From NCBI RefSeq assembly GCF_004379255.2, contig NC_056045.1:6482560-6546559 (forward strand): a stretch of DNA of 64,000 bases, given 5' to 3'. The stretch comes from Salvia splendens (Eukaryota; Streptophyta; Magnoliopsida; Lamiales; Lamiaceae). This document shows, one piece after another, positions 33,160-45,245 of the stretch; the stretch's first letter is position 1, and each line of letters starts with the position of its first letter. A model generated the notes under the pieces. That model searched no databases, had not been told where the DNA came from, and worked only from the letters and a program-made list of their open reading frames with translations. A program made the translations under genes and the position numbers.

Positions 33160-35224
33160 TATTCTCAATTTAACTCATTTTCCTTTGGTGATGTCTAAAT
33201 AAAAAAAAGTGGCTATCTTATACCTAAGTACATATATGTGGACTACTTTTTTCACGATACAATGTACACATGTTGAGCCAATGTATCATGGTACCATAAA
33301 ATGCATGAACAGTCGTGAGGTGGAATAACAGATCATGCGTACTACCATATCCGTAGCCCACTTATTAATCATGACAAGAAAAATAAAACATTGTGCATAA
33401 ACTAACAATTCTGAAATGTAATTATGAATTCGAGATGTCTCACTATCAATGATTATCAAGAAGTATATCATCATGATCTAGCTAATAATTAAACCAATAA
33501 CTGCCATCATAATTAGCTAGAAATACGAATAGGAATCACCCAGCAATTCAAGCCATGTCATGATAAAAAAAAACAAGACAGAATTTTAGAAAAATCTATT
33601 AAGCGTGCTTTCAGCACAAGTTCCCTCTCTTTTTATATTAGTTTATCTATCATAGCAATGGATCTAATTCTGATTTTCTGCATGCTCTCATCACTCACTA
33701 TTGTCACTTCATCATTTAAGTAAGAGATCATATTCAATTTTGAGATTTTAGTTAGTGAAATAAAGACTGAATTGATAATGGAGGTAGTATTCAACTCCAG
33801 AATACAGAAATTAAACTAAACTATTCTCAAAATGAATTCATGTACCTCCATAAATCCACGCATTAGAGAAGTGATGTCTAATCATTAAATGTGCACTACC
33901 ATCCATCATATCTATCATGCCTTCCCATAAGCCATTAAAGACTTGTATTTATGTCAATTAGAACCATCACTCAGCTTAGCAAAAATGCACTAGACAATAG
34001 CAATTCGCCAATAATCAAGTAAATTTAGAATCAAATAGTAGTCACACTTCTTTATGGTATGATTAGATGTTCATGATTAAACTTTCAGCTATCACAATTT
34101 AATCATATCTCCTGCCCCTAAAGTATGCATGTTGCGTTCTTATAACAGATATACACACAGTAAAAACATGATTTTTTTCACCATAATATGGGAAGAAAAG
34201 GCTGGCAATAAACCAATATTATCGATTTCCTTCTCACGGTGATCCCGTTGAAGTTGCAAAGCAAATTGCAAACCGATTCCTAGACAACCATAACCAGCAA
34301 TGTAGCTTTGTGTTAAGGATCACACATGGTTACTTGACCTTTATTGTGTACTGAGAACAATACTGTTTGATGTTATACGGCCGTTGTTGCTCTTGCTGGC
34401 ATGTTTGGATGCCAGCAACAACCCCGAATTCGTCAACGCAGATCAAAAAGTTTAAAGGTAATCCATGACCAGATTTGATCACAGAAAGTTGGCTCAAGTA
34501 TTGAAATATCTCCTGCCTTCATCATTTTAGGTACTTGTTCAATGGCCAACAATATTCGCATTTAATATGAAAGTGGTAAATTATGAGAGATAAATAGAAA
34601 ATACTTGAAGTAGCATTAATGGATAGTGAGACTCATATCCATTACTAGTGTAATGTATGGTGAAAAAGTTTCCAAATATATAAATTAGACTATTTTTGGG
34701 AACGGACCAAAATGGCAAAAGGAGAGTACTTTTGGGGACAAAGGGAGTACATATCTATTACAAGCAAGAGTCTGAAAAAACTGTGCACCTTAGCAGAATG
34801 TTTTTTAAGTGCCAACTTGGAGAAAAAAATACATCCTTGAGATTTCAATTCAATGTTGTAATTTAAGTAGAGGATACGTTGCATCGAATTTCATCTAGGG
34901 CCTCACACTTAAACTGGAAGCTAAGGAGAACATATTATGCAGGGCAGCTGATGTATAATATTTTCACAGAACAAAGTATAAAATAGTTCAATAAAGTAAC
35001 ATGAAGGCATAAAGTGTAATAAAATAATGAGACATGAAAAAAGAAACCCCTGAATGAATGACAAGAGTCAGAGATCTCCCAATATGAGATTTTGATTTAC
35101 TGCACGAGCCCTAGAATATTAGGTAATAGGATATCACCTTGAGAATTTGATGCATTTGATTATTAGATGGCACAACTTTAACTCGCATGTTATAAAAATT
35201 ACAGGTAGAAAAGAAAATCAATCA
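33160..35224. other. intergenic, nothing recognised
   Basis: 2 kb of AT-rich sequence without a gene chain. One short hairpin (TTGTTGCTCTTGCTGGCAT / ATGCCAGCAACAA near 34385-34425) and a partial Stowaway end near 34694-34750 are the only items noted. Confidence 0.35.
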
Positions 35225-35233
35225 CGATGTCTG

Positions 35234-35782
35234 GGGTTTTTTCTTTTTTTGTTCTAGAATAGAACTTAGATTCCGGGTTTGTACTGGATTTTTTTTTATT
35301 CCGCCTTTGGGAGAGACGCATGACCCTCATGCGTCTCCTTTTAATGAAACGCATGACGGAGATGCGTTTTTTATAGAGACGCATGAGGGACATGCGTCGT
35401 TAAATTTTTATTTTTTTTCTTTATTTTTTTTGAAAGACGCATAAGCGTCATGCGTCACAGGCAAAGACGCATAAGCGTCATGCGTCTTTCATTTTTTATT
35501 TTTATTTTTATTTTATTTTACTATTAAAAATAAATAAAATAAAATAAATAAAAAATAAAAGACGCATGATGCTTATGCGTCTTTGCCTGTGACGCATGAC
35601 GCTTATGCGTCTCTAAAAAAAATAAAGAAAAAAAAAATAAAAATTTAACGACGCATGTCCCTCATGCGTCTCTATAAAAGACGCATGAGGGTCATGCGTC
35701 TCTCCCAAAGGCGGAATAAAAAAAAAATTCAGTACACTCGAGGAATGTTATCTGTTGTCTAGAACAAAAAAAGAAAAAACCC
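35234..35782. mobile_element. fold-back Mutator-type MITE built of GACGCAT repeats
   Basis: It begins GGGTTTTTTCTTTTTTTG and ends with the complement. Arms of about 270 bases pair almost throughout, so the whole element is one long hairpin. A perfect 9-bp duplication CGATGTCTG lies at 35225-35233 and 35783-35791. Within the arms, 21-bp palindromic words such as GACGCATAAGCGTCATGCGTC and GACGCATGAGGGTCATGCGTC are repeated, giving nested secondary structure. The 9-bp duplication points to the Mutator superfamily. It sits about 60 bases beyond the stop codon of the bHLH gene, probably in its 3' UTR or 3' flank. Confidence 0.85.
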
Positions 35783-37771
35783 CGATGTCTGAGGTTAAAA
35801 ATTGAGAATCTACCTTGCATATCCAGCATGCCCATAGATTCAACTAATCATTCTGCAAAAGTCATAGGCAACACGATAAGACCTCTACTCTGCAGCAGTT
35901 CGGCAGCTGCTGAAGGATAACCCTTTATCAACTTCCCTATCATCTCTTCCAGAGGACCATCGAGCATCTGATCCTCAAGAAAGTAATGCCCATGTCCCTG
36001 AAACAATAATGTTACATTTATCACATCCAAATTACATATGACAAGGGAGTTATGTTAAATACAAATAACTATCTTGATATTCTCATAATCTATCTGGTAA
36101 TTTAGTTCCTCAAGGAAAATAACAGATTTAGAAGTTGATCCACCTCCCAATCGGTTCCGACATAGATCCTGCATGGTGAAGCATTCATGAAAGGAATGAG
36201 CTTGTGTAAAATCAATGAAGTTAGACAACAGTAGAAAAAGAAACTGAGGTATGTGCACAACTGAATTCAATGGTCTCTATGAATAAAAAAAAGGTAGAAA
36301 TTATGGGAAGTAATCTATACAGCAGTAAGGAGACACTTGAATCAAGTGATGTTCTGGGATCTATCTAAGAAAAAAGGAACAAACTTCCTATAATCTTTGA
36401 AAGTTTCAAATTCTTTAAGAGGTTAATATCTAGAGTATATGTATCTATAACTTACCAGCTAAATAGCAGTACTCTTAGTCATGGTTACAAAATTCAAGTA
36501 CTACTTGTTACTAAATGCAGCAAGTAGCATAATAAGCTTCTGCAACATGTGATAAAGCATGAAGACTTTCAAATGAAACAAAGATCTGCAACATGCATGC
36601 CTGATCCGACCAGTAGAGGTCATTTGCGAAAGCATTTTTCTCGAACTAAGAAACTTGCAAAAGGTCTATTCCTAGATCCTGAAAACATTTTTTGATTGTC
36701 ATGAAAAGCTTAAAACACTAAAATTACCTTCATTTGATACTGCAAATACTCGATATGGTCAACCACCCCATCTAGCAACGCTGCTTGACCAACCTGTAGC
36801 GCCACACAATGTCTAAACAGCTGAATATTGGACAAATAATAGAATATAGATAAAATTGATAAATAAATAGAACATACAATTAATTCATGAGCAAACTGGA
36901 CTTCTTGAACCAAAACACTTTTATTAGCAGGTGGGCATCACGTTATATAAATCTAAACCATCTACAGATCTGCATATTGAATCTCAGTAAACATCCCCCA
37001 CCACAAACCCGCAAAGAAGAACACAAATCCAGAAGTTACTCTATATCTGTTGACAACGCCACTGGATTTCTTTCCATTGACAGAATGGTAGTGTAAAGGA
37101 AAATATGAAAAAATAGGAAGAACTTATTGTTGCATGATGTGGATATATATATCAGCTACAATGCTACATTACCCCTTCGGGCGACGGAACCAATTCTTGT
37201 AAAGCATCTAGCCAATGTGATATCCTCAATTTGCGAATCTGAAAGAAAGAACTGGACGATCATATACAGAAGCATGTAGAATGTAGGTACGGACGTACAG
37301 TGCCAATGCTACCCAAGTTCAGTCAAAGATCAATCCATGCAGGTCTATTTATGATTTTTTGGCAGTCAAGAATAACATTAAATCTTAAGATGCATTACAC
37401 GATCAGTGGCATAAGATCTCTATCTTGATCTTTTCCTGTTGAGTTTAGAAGGATCTTTGGATGCAGCAGCACGTGAATAAGTTTCAAAAGCATGACTAAA
37501 CTCTTCATTCAACTTCGGTTCCTGCATTGTCAGTTTTAGGAAGCACAATTGGGCAGGGCAAATCCCTAACTTTGTTTTACAGTACAAACAGCTACAGACA
37601 GGTATGGACCTCTACAAGTTCTTCCAAGCCAGTCACCGAGGTCACAAAATCTCCGCAGTTATGCAGCCTCATGTACTCTTCCTATTGCAAGCAAAGTACA
37701 AGTATCACATACCATATTATTTGCTATGAGAATCTTCAAACATACATAAATGGTAATATGCGAATTAATCA

Positions 37772-37831
37772 AATGAAGTTTAAATATCACTTTGCTCTTG
37801 AAATCTTAGTTCCACACTGGAAGAATTATAT
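37772..37831. repeat. 60-bp direct repeat, copy A (left of truncated Copia)
   Basis: This copy (AATGAAGTTTAAATATCAC...GAAGAATTATAT) matches base for base the copy at 40396-40455. The Copia LTR starts at its last base. Confidence 0.95.
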
Positions 37832-40395
37832 GTTGGAAAAAAAACGTGTAAATTTAATGGAAACTTTTGATATGGCCAATCCTTAGGCTTTCCATCTCTT
37901 GTAACCACCTTTTGCATAATGGTTTGCTTAATGGTGGATTATGATCAAGACCTCCCATGTCCTCTTTTGTGCCTATATAAGGCATGTGGATTTGAGAGAT
38001 GTGTACACACAAACAAAACATTCTATCTTCTCTCTAGCTCTCAAGCACTCTAGTTAGCTTTTTAGGAGCATTGTCTAGCTCGATTCTCGGAACTCCATCA
38101 AGTTCGCCGGTGCCTAGCGGGTTTGAGGTGCTTCTACATGCTAGGAGGAAGTCGTTTTATCTTTGGGGGCAATACGTCATTCCGTGAGCACTAGCCGGGG
38201 CGTACTTTGTCTTGCGGAAAGAGGGCTTTCCTCGACTCGACTTATAAATTTGGTTTGCTTTATTTCCATTGTAATTTTCATTCCTCTTTTTGTTGTAAAG
38301 TTTCCTTTCGATTGTAATAGTTAGAGTACTGCCTGTACACGGCTTGAGAATTTCTTCCCATTATTTCTAACAATCGTAAGACAAATTAGTGTACTCTTCT
38401 AAGACAGGATTATACCAATTGAAGTTGGAGGAAACATGAACTCCAAAGCTGGAATGAAGAAACGAACAGTACCAATGTTCATGGGCGACGAAATGGTTAA
38501 TTCCTTGAGATCTACTCTCTTGAGAATTGTGTTTATCGTTTGTCATTTGACAAGCAAGAACAATTTTGACTTTGTAGTAATAATTGGGATGCTTGTGGTG
38601 TTGAATATACCAATGCACATATGGTTCGATATAATTGTGTACTTATTGTTGGAGACGATATTGTGCAAATTATTTGAACGTGTTGTTATAAACAACAATG
38701 ATCACGAGGTGGTCGCAATGGTCTTCGACGTGAACCATGGTAACAATCCAAATGAATGGTTTGTTGATACGGGTGCCACATGTCATGTGTGCTCCGAGAG
38801 AAGCGTTTTTCTACCTACAAATCTGTTGGAGGTAGAAAAGTACGTATGGGAAACCAAGCCTCTTCTAAGGTGGTTGGTGTGGGTAATGTGTTCCTAAAAT
38901 TAGGATCTGGAAAAGTTCTTACCCTTAAGGATGTACTGCATGTCCCAGACATCCGAAATAATTTGGTGTCAGACTCACTTCTAGTAAATCATGGATTTTC
39001 ACTAGAATTCGAGTGTGAAAAGGTTTTATTGACCAAGTATGGAAAGTTCATAGGTGAAGGCCACCTAGTAAATGGACTTTTTGAGCTGAATGTTACGGTC
39101 ATTCACCGTGGAAAAGGAATAAGCAATAAGGAAGATGACACGTTCTCTTATTTGCTTGAGAGCTCTGATTTATGGCATAATAGATTGGGACATGTAAATC
39201 TAAATGCTATAAAAAGACTAATAAATCTTAATTTACTAAAAGTAGATAAGTTTAACTCACAAGAAAGATGTGAAGTGTGTGTTGAAGCCAAAATGGCTAA
39301 ACTGTCGTTCCATTCGGTAGAGCGAAGCACAAAACCTCTTGAATTGATCCATACAGACGTATGTGATTTGAAATTTGTGCAAACAAGAAGTGGTAAAAAG
39401 TACTTCATCACATTTATAGATGATTGCACAAGGTATTGTTACCTTTACTTATTAAGAAGTAAAGATGAGGCAATTGAAGCGTTTAAAGACTTCAAAAAAG
39501 AAGCCGAAAATCAACTTAATTGTCGAATTAAGTGTGTTCGAAGTGATAGAGGTGGTGAGTATGTAGCTCCGTTTGCAGAATTATGTCATGCAAGTGGTAT
39601 AATTCACCAAACCACAGCTCCATATTCTCCTCAATCAAATGGTGTTGCTGAACGCAAAAATCGAACACTAAAAGAGATGATAAATGTCTTGTTGATTAAT
39701 TCAGGATTACCCCAGAACATGTGGGGGGAGGCTATGTTAACAGCGAATCATATCCTGAATAAAATTTCACTAAAAAATAGGGATGTGGCTTCTTATGAGT
39801 TGTGCACCTCCGAAACAAGTTGCAATAGGCCCTAAAACAGTCGATTGCATCTTTATTGGCCATGCACTTAATAGTAGTGCCTATCGTTTTCTAGTCCATA
39901 GATCAGTTGTGCCTGGTGTGGCTGAAGGAACAACGATTGAGTCAAGGAATGTTATATTCTTTGAGAATGTTTACCCTTGCAAGAGGCAAGAGGATCGTTC
40001 TAGTGAAAGAATGATGGATGAATCCACTAGTTCTAATCCTCCAAAAAGGACGAGGTCAAGTCTTGAGAATGTTGAACCAAGACGTGGTAAAAGAGTTAAA
40101 GTTGCTAAAACATTTGGTCCCGACTTCATAACTTTTATGTTGGATGACGAACCAAAGTCATTGGCGGAAGCTCTGTCTGGCCCAGACACAGCGTGGTGGC
40201 AAGAAGCTATCAATAGTGAAATTGAATCCATCATGAGAAATAACACTTGGGTGTTAGTAGACTTGCCTGAAGGCTGTAAGGCTTTAGGGTGCAAGTAGAT
40301 TCTGAAAAGGAAATATAAGTCCGATGGTACTATAGATAAGTACAAAGCTCGCCTAGTTGTCCAAGGCTTTAAGCAGAAAGAAGGGCATGACTTTT
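37831..40395 (+). mobile_element. 3'-truncated Copia retrotransposon in bHLH intron 1
   Basis: The element starts with a 542-bp LTR (37831-38372, TGTTGGAAAA...TTTCTAACA, TATA-like TATATAA at 37974-37980). A short remnant of gag-region DNA and then protease to early reverse transcriptase follow. It stops abruptly at 40395, so there is no 3' LTR. Instead of a 5-bp duplication, 60 bp of host sequence is repeated on both sides. It is antisense to the host gene. The usual tRNA-Met primer site is not seen directly after the LTR. Confidence 0.85.
38755..40395 (+). pseudogene. Copia pol fragment (protease, integrase, part of reverse transcriptase)
   Basis: Protease motif [11 protein letters not shown] is at 38762. 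A frameshift near 38830 moves the frame to a stretch with [16 protein letters not shown], then the GAG-pre-integrase block [14 protein letters not shown], the zinc pair CEVCVEAK, the integrase core ([43 protein letters not shown]) and MWGEAM. Near 39800 about 50 bases are missing and the frame changes again to [21 protein letters not shown] begins WWQEAINSEIESIMRNNTW and meets a TAG where Trp is expected (ALGCK-TAG-ILKRKYK), ending at KQKEGHDF. The protein is dead. Gag and the RT catalytic YVDD are absent. Confidence 0.9.
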
Positions 40396-40455
40396 AATGA
40401 AGTTTAAATATCACTTTGCTCTTGAAATCTTAGTTCCACACTGGAAGAATTATAT
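40396..40455. repeat. 60-bp direct repeat, copy B (right of truncated Copia)
   Basis: Exact partner of 37772-37831. It continues into host intron sequence and then bHLH exon 1. Confidence 0.95.
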
Positions 40456-40767
40456 CTGTATGCAGAATGCAGAATGGTTCGTTACCAATTGAGAAGGGTT
40501 TTGTAATCGCATAGCAGGACATTGTGCAGTAACATCATATTCCATTTGTTTCTGGATTTCAGTGTGCCCTGTCTCTGAAAGAAACGGAATATAATTCTGA
40601 GGTGTTGGCTGGGAATGCATCCACTGACAGGCCCCACTCCCTGCAGCCATGATATAGTACTGGTCGGAGTCAAAGTTACTACTAAGTGAACCAGATGCAT
40701 TACTTGCTAGCCAGTCCAATGCCAGTGCCCGAAACGGCAAATATTTTTTGTGATTTTGTTCTTCCAT

Positions 40768-41568
40768 GATCCAGGCTCTGAAATTTCCACCATAATATTT
40801 TGTTAACCCAAAATGTTACGAATCTCCAATAAACTATGTATCAGACGAAGACTCTCGGTTGTTTGAATAACTCCAGAGATCAATGTTCACTCAAAAAAGA
40901 TACTTATTAGATAGTGACAGAAATGGTGAAATCTGACCAAGGTTTAACCAATTGAATGTTTAAGAGAAAGTCAGTAGCGGTGAAGATCGGCACTAAACAT
41001 TATAACAATAGACCATAAACCGAGTTTAAAGGAAAAAATTAAGTAGACCAATACAAAAGAGTTCAGATTATTTTGATTAAGAATTCTTTTGACAAATGCA
41101 AGTAGCTACGAGTCATGATCGTGTTCATTCATATTCACCAGAAAACAAGCCTGATTCTATACTTCCTTTCCGTATACAAAATTTCTATGAAAATTCTCTC
41201 CCGCCCGCTTTTTCTCTCTCTGCAGTTTACATTATACTTGCTAGAATGGAACACAAATGCATTAACACATCATTGAATCAATCAATGAAAAGGAAGCACG
41301 CACACACATAACCTTCTCTCTAGCTCTCTGCTACACTCTAAATGAGAGAAACGAATTTTTACATAGTCAATCAGCACAGAGAAGATCAAGCGTCCGAGTG
41401 AAAAACACTTTACATAGGACAGTATTCGAAAATGAGAGAAACGAATTCTTACTGATTAATCTCCAGATTTTTTGTTGAAGAGGTAAGAAGGTGACAATGG
41501 TGATGAGCTGGTTGTTGCTAAAATGAGCTGAGTGCATTTCGTGCTGGGTACGGTACCAGAGATTTCGG
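40768..41568. other. 5' UTR / promoter-proximal region of the bHLH gene
   Basis: An acceptor-like TTTCAG lies just before the start codon on the minus strand, so a 5'-UTR intron is likely. CT/GA-rich leader-like sequence lies near 41200-41450. No other gene. Confidence 0.4.
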
Positions 41569-42636
41569 AAAAGGGGGCTCAATTCGCAGACCTTTCGAAA
41601 TTTGTTGTTAAATTCGTTGACATTTCGAAATATGGGATCATGGCGTGCGAATTTTTCGGGATACTAGATTTTTGAATTTTCATGTATTTTCACTTATTAT
41701 TTCTATTATAATATTTACAAATTAACCAAATTACACCTAATATTTAGAGTATAATTTAAATTTTTATATCTCCAATTTTATAAATTACCACTGCCGCCTC
41801 CACCCTCATTCTCCTCCTCCCCTTCGTTGTCGTCCACCCTTTCTCTCCCATATGATCCATCTAAAAGAAATTCAATGAGAAAAACTCAAATTCCTCCTTC
41901 GTTTTAAAATAATTGCGTCCTCTGTCCGGCACACTAGATTCTCGACCTCCTCTCTTTTCCCTTTCGATCTCCTCTCTCAAAAGAAGATCTCGGCGCCTCT
42001 TCTTTTCGTTACGGGTTGCCTGTTGTCCTCCGAGGGCAGCTGCTACTGCTGTCCGCAGTAGTCAAACCGCCGCCGTCGCAAGTTGACGCTGCCTCCAGCA
42101 GCCGTATATTACAACTACTGCCTGGTGCCATTCCAGGGGCTGCCTCATCTTTCCCAATTAAATTCTTAATTCAATTCTGTGTTCTTTAAGGTTTGATTTA
42201 ATTTGCAGATTACATGAATGCAAATACATGAAAAAGAATTGGAATTGGATGGTGGGACCTTTACCGTTAGGACAGTTAGATTAGCAAATGGTTTATGCAA
42301 TTGTGAAGGAATTTGGCCTTGGTGGGCGGAGGAATTGAAATGGCCGTTTTCCGCCATGAGAGCGTGGGAGGGTTTGGAGCTGGAGATGGTGATTGCGGAA
42401 AGGTGGCTGATGAAATAAAATAAATAAAAAATTGTGTTAAAAAATATTAGGGATAATTTGGTCCGTTGTTAAATGTAGTGAAAGAAATAATGTGAAAAAA
42501 GAAGTAAAAATACAAGAAAATTCGAAATTCCCATATTCTGAAAAATTCGCACGTCACGATCCCATATTTCGAAATGTCAACGTATTTAACAACAAATTTC
42601 GAAAGGCATGCAAATTGAACCATTTTTCCGAAATTT
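41569..42636. mobile_element. long-TIR element with C-rich interior (Mutator-like, possible gene capture)
   Basis: About 130 bases at the left (GATTTCGGAAAA...TCGAAATATGGGATC...) are inverted at the right (GATCCCATATTTCGAAATG...TTTTTCCGAAATTTC). The interior changes composition: C-rich 41790-42110 and a 66-codon frame at 42218-42418 (MQIHEKELELDGG..., W-rich) that I do not recognise. No convincing target duplication was found. It lies just upstream of the bHLH gene. Confidence 0.5.
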
Positions 42637-43423
42637 CTATATAGCAGTTGCAGGTGGATCAGCTCAATGGTCGAAAATACCCCCGAGAGAACACAACTAG
42701 TAGCAATGGATTTTTAATGTTAGGAATTGGATCAAATCTATGGCCCAAGCCCAACAAGATGAATATACATGGTGTCTGAAATAGTCGAAAAGGGTCATGA
42801 GCAGCATCAAATTTTATTACTGCATTTTTTAGATCTAACTTTGTCTAGCCGTTATTCAAAATTTGAATTTGGATTCGACTACTAGTATCTCAATTCTCAA
42901 CTTATGTATATTAAAACTTTTAATGTTCGATTCAAATAATACTATACATATGACCACCTAAAATATACTTTCAGTTATAGCTTCCATTGGAAAAAGAAGC
43001 ATAGAATCGTGTCCGCGCTTATAGGTATAAGCAATGATTAACACATATGGCCTTATCCAAATAGTCTTCTAAATTATAGGTAAAAAATTTAGCCCAATAA
43101 ATTATAAGTGAATTTTTAGCCCAATAATTTAGAAGCGGATTAGCATGCAACTCGACTAGAACTTATCCGAACCGAAACCTGATGGACTAGTTCGGTCGGT
43201 TGGAACTAGATTCATCTACTGTCTATTATTCCGCCTGTGTGAACCCTAATTCTACACTTCATTGATAATTTTTATAATATAAACAACTAACAAAAAACGT
43301 AAATTTAATATTCACTTTAAGAAATATTTTAAATTTCTAAAACATGTTCTAAAATTTCTCAAAATATGTTTATATATTTTAATTTAATTATATACAAATT
43401 TTAAATTAGTATATAATCATGGA
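42637..43423. other. intergenic, nothing recognised
   Basis: No gene. From about 43140 the words AACTCGACTAGAACTTATCCGAACC resemble an hAT-like subterminal region whose other end may be GGCTGACCTGATTGATATCTCTA near 44690, split by the next element. Confidence 0.35.
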
Positions 43424-44476
43424 GGAGGATTGATCTGCTGGGCAACACAATATAAGCGCTTCGTGAGCGACCAGGTCGTGCAAACGTCATTATCAATTTT
43501 CTCTCTTCATTTTTAATTCCCTCTCTCCTGTATCTCCTCCTTATCTCTCTCTTCCTCGCCCCTTCTCTCCTCCGTGCCCATCTTCATTTCTGATCTGTGA
43601 TCTGCCATCAATTTTGTTGTGCAATTTTAGAGTCATGTGTAAATTCCTTCATTTGACATGCTTTATCATTCCGACAAAATCTCGCCGTCGTCTTCCCTAT
43701 TCCCCTATTCCTTCCTGTAACTTACTTTTTCTATTTGCAACTTTTTTTTTTGGATCTTGAAAACAATTTCTCAGTCTTTAGCTTGGATCGAAAAGGGATT
43801 ACTATTATAGTGGATGTAATTGCAAAATCTAATTTCCGTGTAGTAGTGAAAGAAAATATATCAATACGAGTTTAAATGCAGAGCAATAATTTTTTTCCTT
43901 ACAGATATCTATTAAATGAAAGCATATGTAAAAGCTTGTATACCTGATTTCACAAAATCTGAGGAAAAATTTGAAGAAACTCATTTTGATGAAAACATTA
44001 AGTGCATAAATTTTTTGACAAATGCAAAAATAAGTCCATGGGAATTGTAGGAACGATTTGTATACATTAAATAGTTATAAGTATTGATTCTATGGTGAAA
44101 AGCTCTTTGATAAGGTTGGAAAATTTGGTGAGAAAGAGAAAATTACAGACGAGAGAGAATGAAGCCATGGTTCAAAAATTTTACTACTATTTAAAAATTA
44201 TAGATAGGAATGAGATGATTGAGAAGTCGGTTGAATGAAAAAATAGGGATTGCTATAATTGAGTATACATGAAATTCGAAAAATAGATTTTGAGAATAAT
44301 CTTGGTTTTGCTTGGTCAGTACTGAGAGAGGAGGATAGAGAATGAGGGAGAAACGATGAAAGAGGGGAGAGGAGAGAGGAAATTAAAGAAGAAAGGAGGA
44401 AATTGCTGATGACGATTGTCACGTCATCAGTCGCTCACCAAGCGCCCACATAGGGGCGCCTAGCATAACAATCCTC
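43424..44476. mobile_element. non-autonomous DNA element with 9-bp target duplication
   Basis: AATCATGGA is present at 43415-43423 and 44477-44485. The ends GGAGGATTG and CAATCCTC are inverted (offset by one base). Subterminal words GCGCTTCGTGAGCGACCA and GTCGCTCACCAAGCGC are also inverted. The interior is CT-rich on the left and GA-rich on the right, without coding. It appears nested in an older hAT-like remnant. Confidence 0.65.
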
Positions 44477-44853
44477 AATCATGGAATACGAGTTTAAACA
44501 TATATCTCAAAATTATCATGTTTTATGACTAATTTTCATTATTATGCATTGCATTGATCACATATTAATTTTATTGATAAAAGTCTGATAAGTCCGTTAG
44601 GCTAACACAATAGTCGTACCGATTAACACGCAACCTAATAGGATTGACCTGAATCCCGCTGGGCTGACCTGATTGATATCTCTAGTTATGACATTTTTAC
44701 CACATTTCCTTTGGACTTTACATTTCATTTCTTTTAAGTTTTTTCTTCCAACATTTGAATTAAACAAACAGAACTTATACTTCAAACCTAAATGTCTCTC
44801 AAATTTCTAAAATTAATTTATAATTTATGAATACACAACAAATACGGCCTCCA

Positions 44854-45245
44854 TAGGGTTGAAACGGTACGGTATACCGCGCCGAAATGACCATACCGCC
44901 TACCATACCGTACCGTGCGGTATGACAAAAAACCATACATTTACCGTACCGCTTTTGTCGGTATACCAAAATTTAGATATCGTTACCGTACCGCTTTTGT
45001 CGGTATACCGTACCGTGATTTCGGTATACAGTGATTTCCGGTATATACCGCAGTTGCAGTATGATGCGGTATAACGCGGTATATCGCGGCATATACAAAA
45101 TGCATACCTTTACCGTACCTAAAATTGTCGGTACGGTATGATACCGTACTGAAAAGTACGGTATACCAAAAATTCGATATTTTCGATATTTTTTCGATAC
45201 GGTAAGTGCGGTATTTCAGTATTTCGGTATATTTTCCCATCCCTA
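44854..45245. mobile_element. hAT-type MITE with GGTACGGTAT subterminal repeats
   Basis: The element starts TAGGGTTGAAACGG and ends CCCATCCCTA. The perfect 8-bp duplication GGCCTCCA occurs at 44846-44853 and 45246-45253. The body is largely degenerate copies of CGGTATACCGTACCG in both orientations. No coding. Confidence 0.85.

Larger units (their letters stand above)
35848..40767 (-). pseudogene. bHLH transcription factor gene with Copia in intron 1 and a nonsense codon
   Basis: Seven exons read from the right: 40767-40486 (MEEQNHKKYLPFRALALDWL), 37681-37610, 37521-37399, 37238-37173, 36793-36728, 36168-36109 and 35997-35848, giving 272 codons. Exon 4 (RISHWLDALQELVPSPEG) and exon 5 (VGQAALLDGVVDHIEYLQYQ) form the helix-loop-helix. 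Exon 6 has LCRNRLGGGSTSKSVIFLE and exon 7 PLEEMIGKLIKGYPSAAAELL, a C-terminal block typical of one plant bHLH group. The basic region is ATDRIRKLRISHWL, without the Glu needed for E-box contact, as in atypical bHLH proteins. Two defects are visible. In exon 3, codons read KRSR-TAG-RSYATDR, a stop just before the basic region. The donor after exon 6 is GAG|GA instead of GT. Intron 1 holds a truncated Copia (37831-40395). Everything else keeps phase, so loss of function looks young. RNA editing or sequencing error at the TAG would restore it. Confidence 0.8.

Noticed and set aside
34385..34425. Short hairpin that might be a microRNA precursor
   Set aside because: The stem is short with an internal mismatch, and nothing else (star pairing, length) supports a precursor. 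Small-RNA data would be needed.
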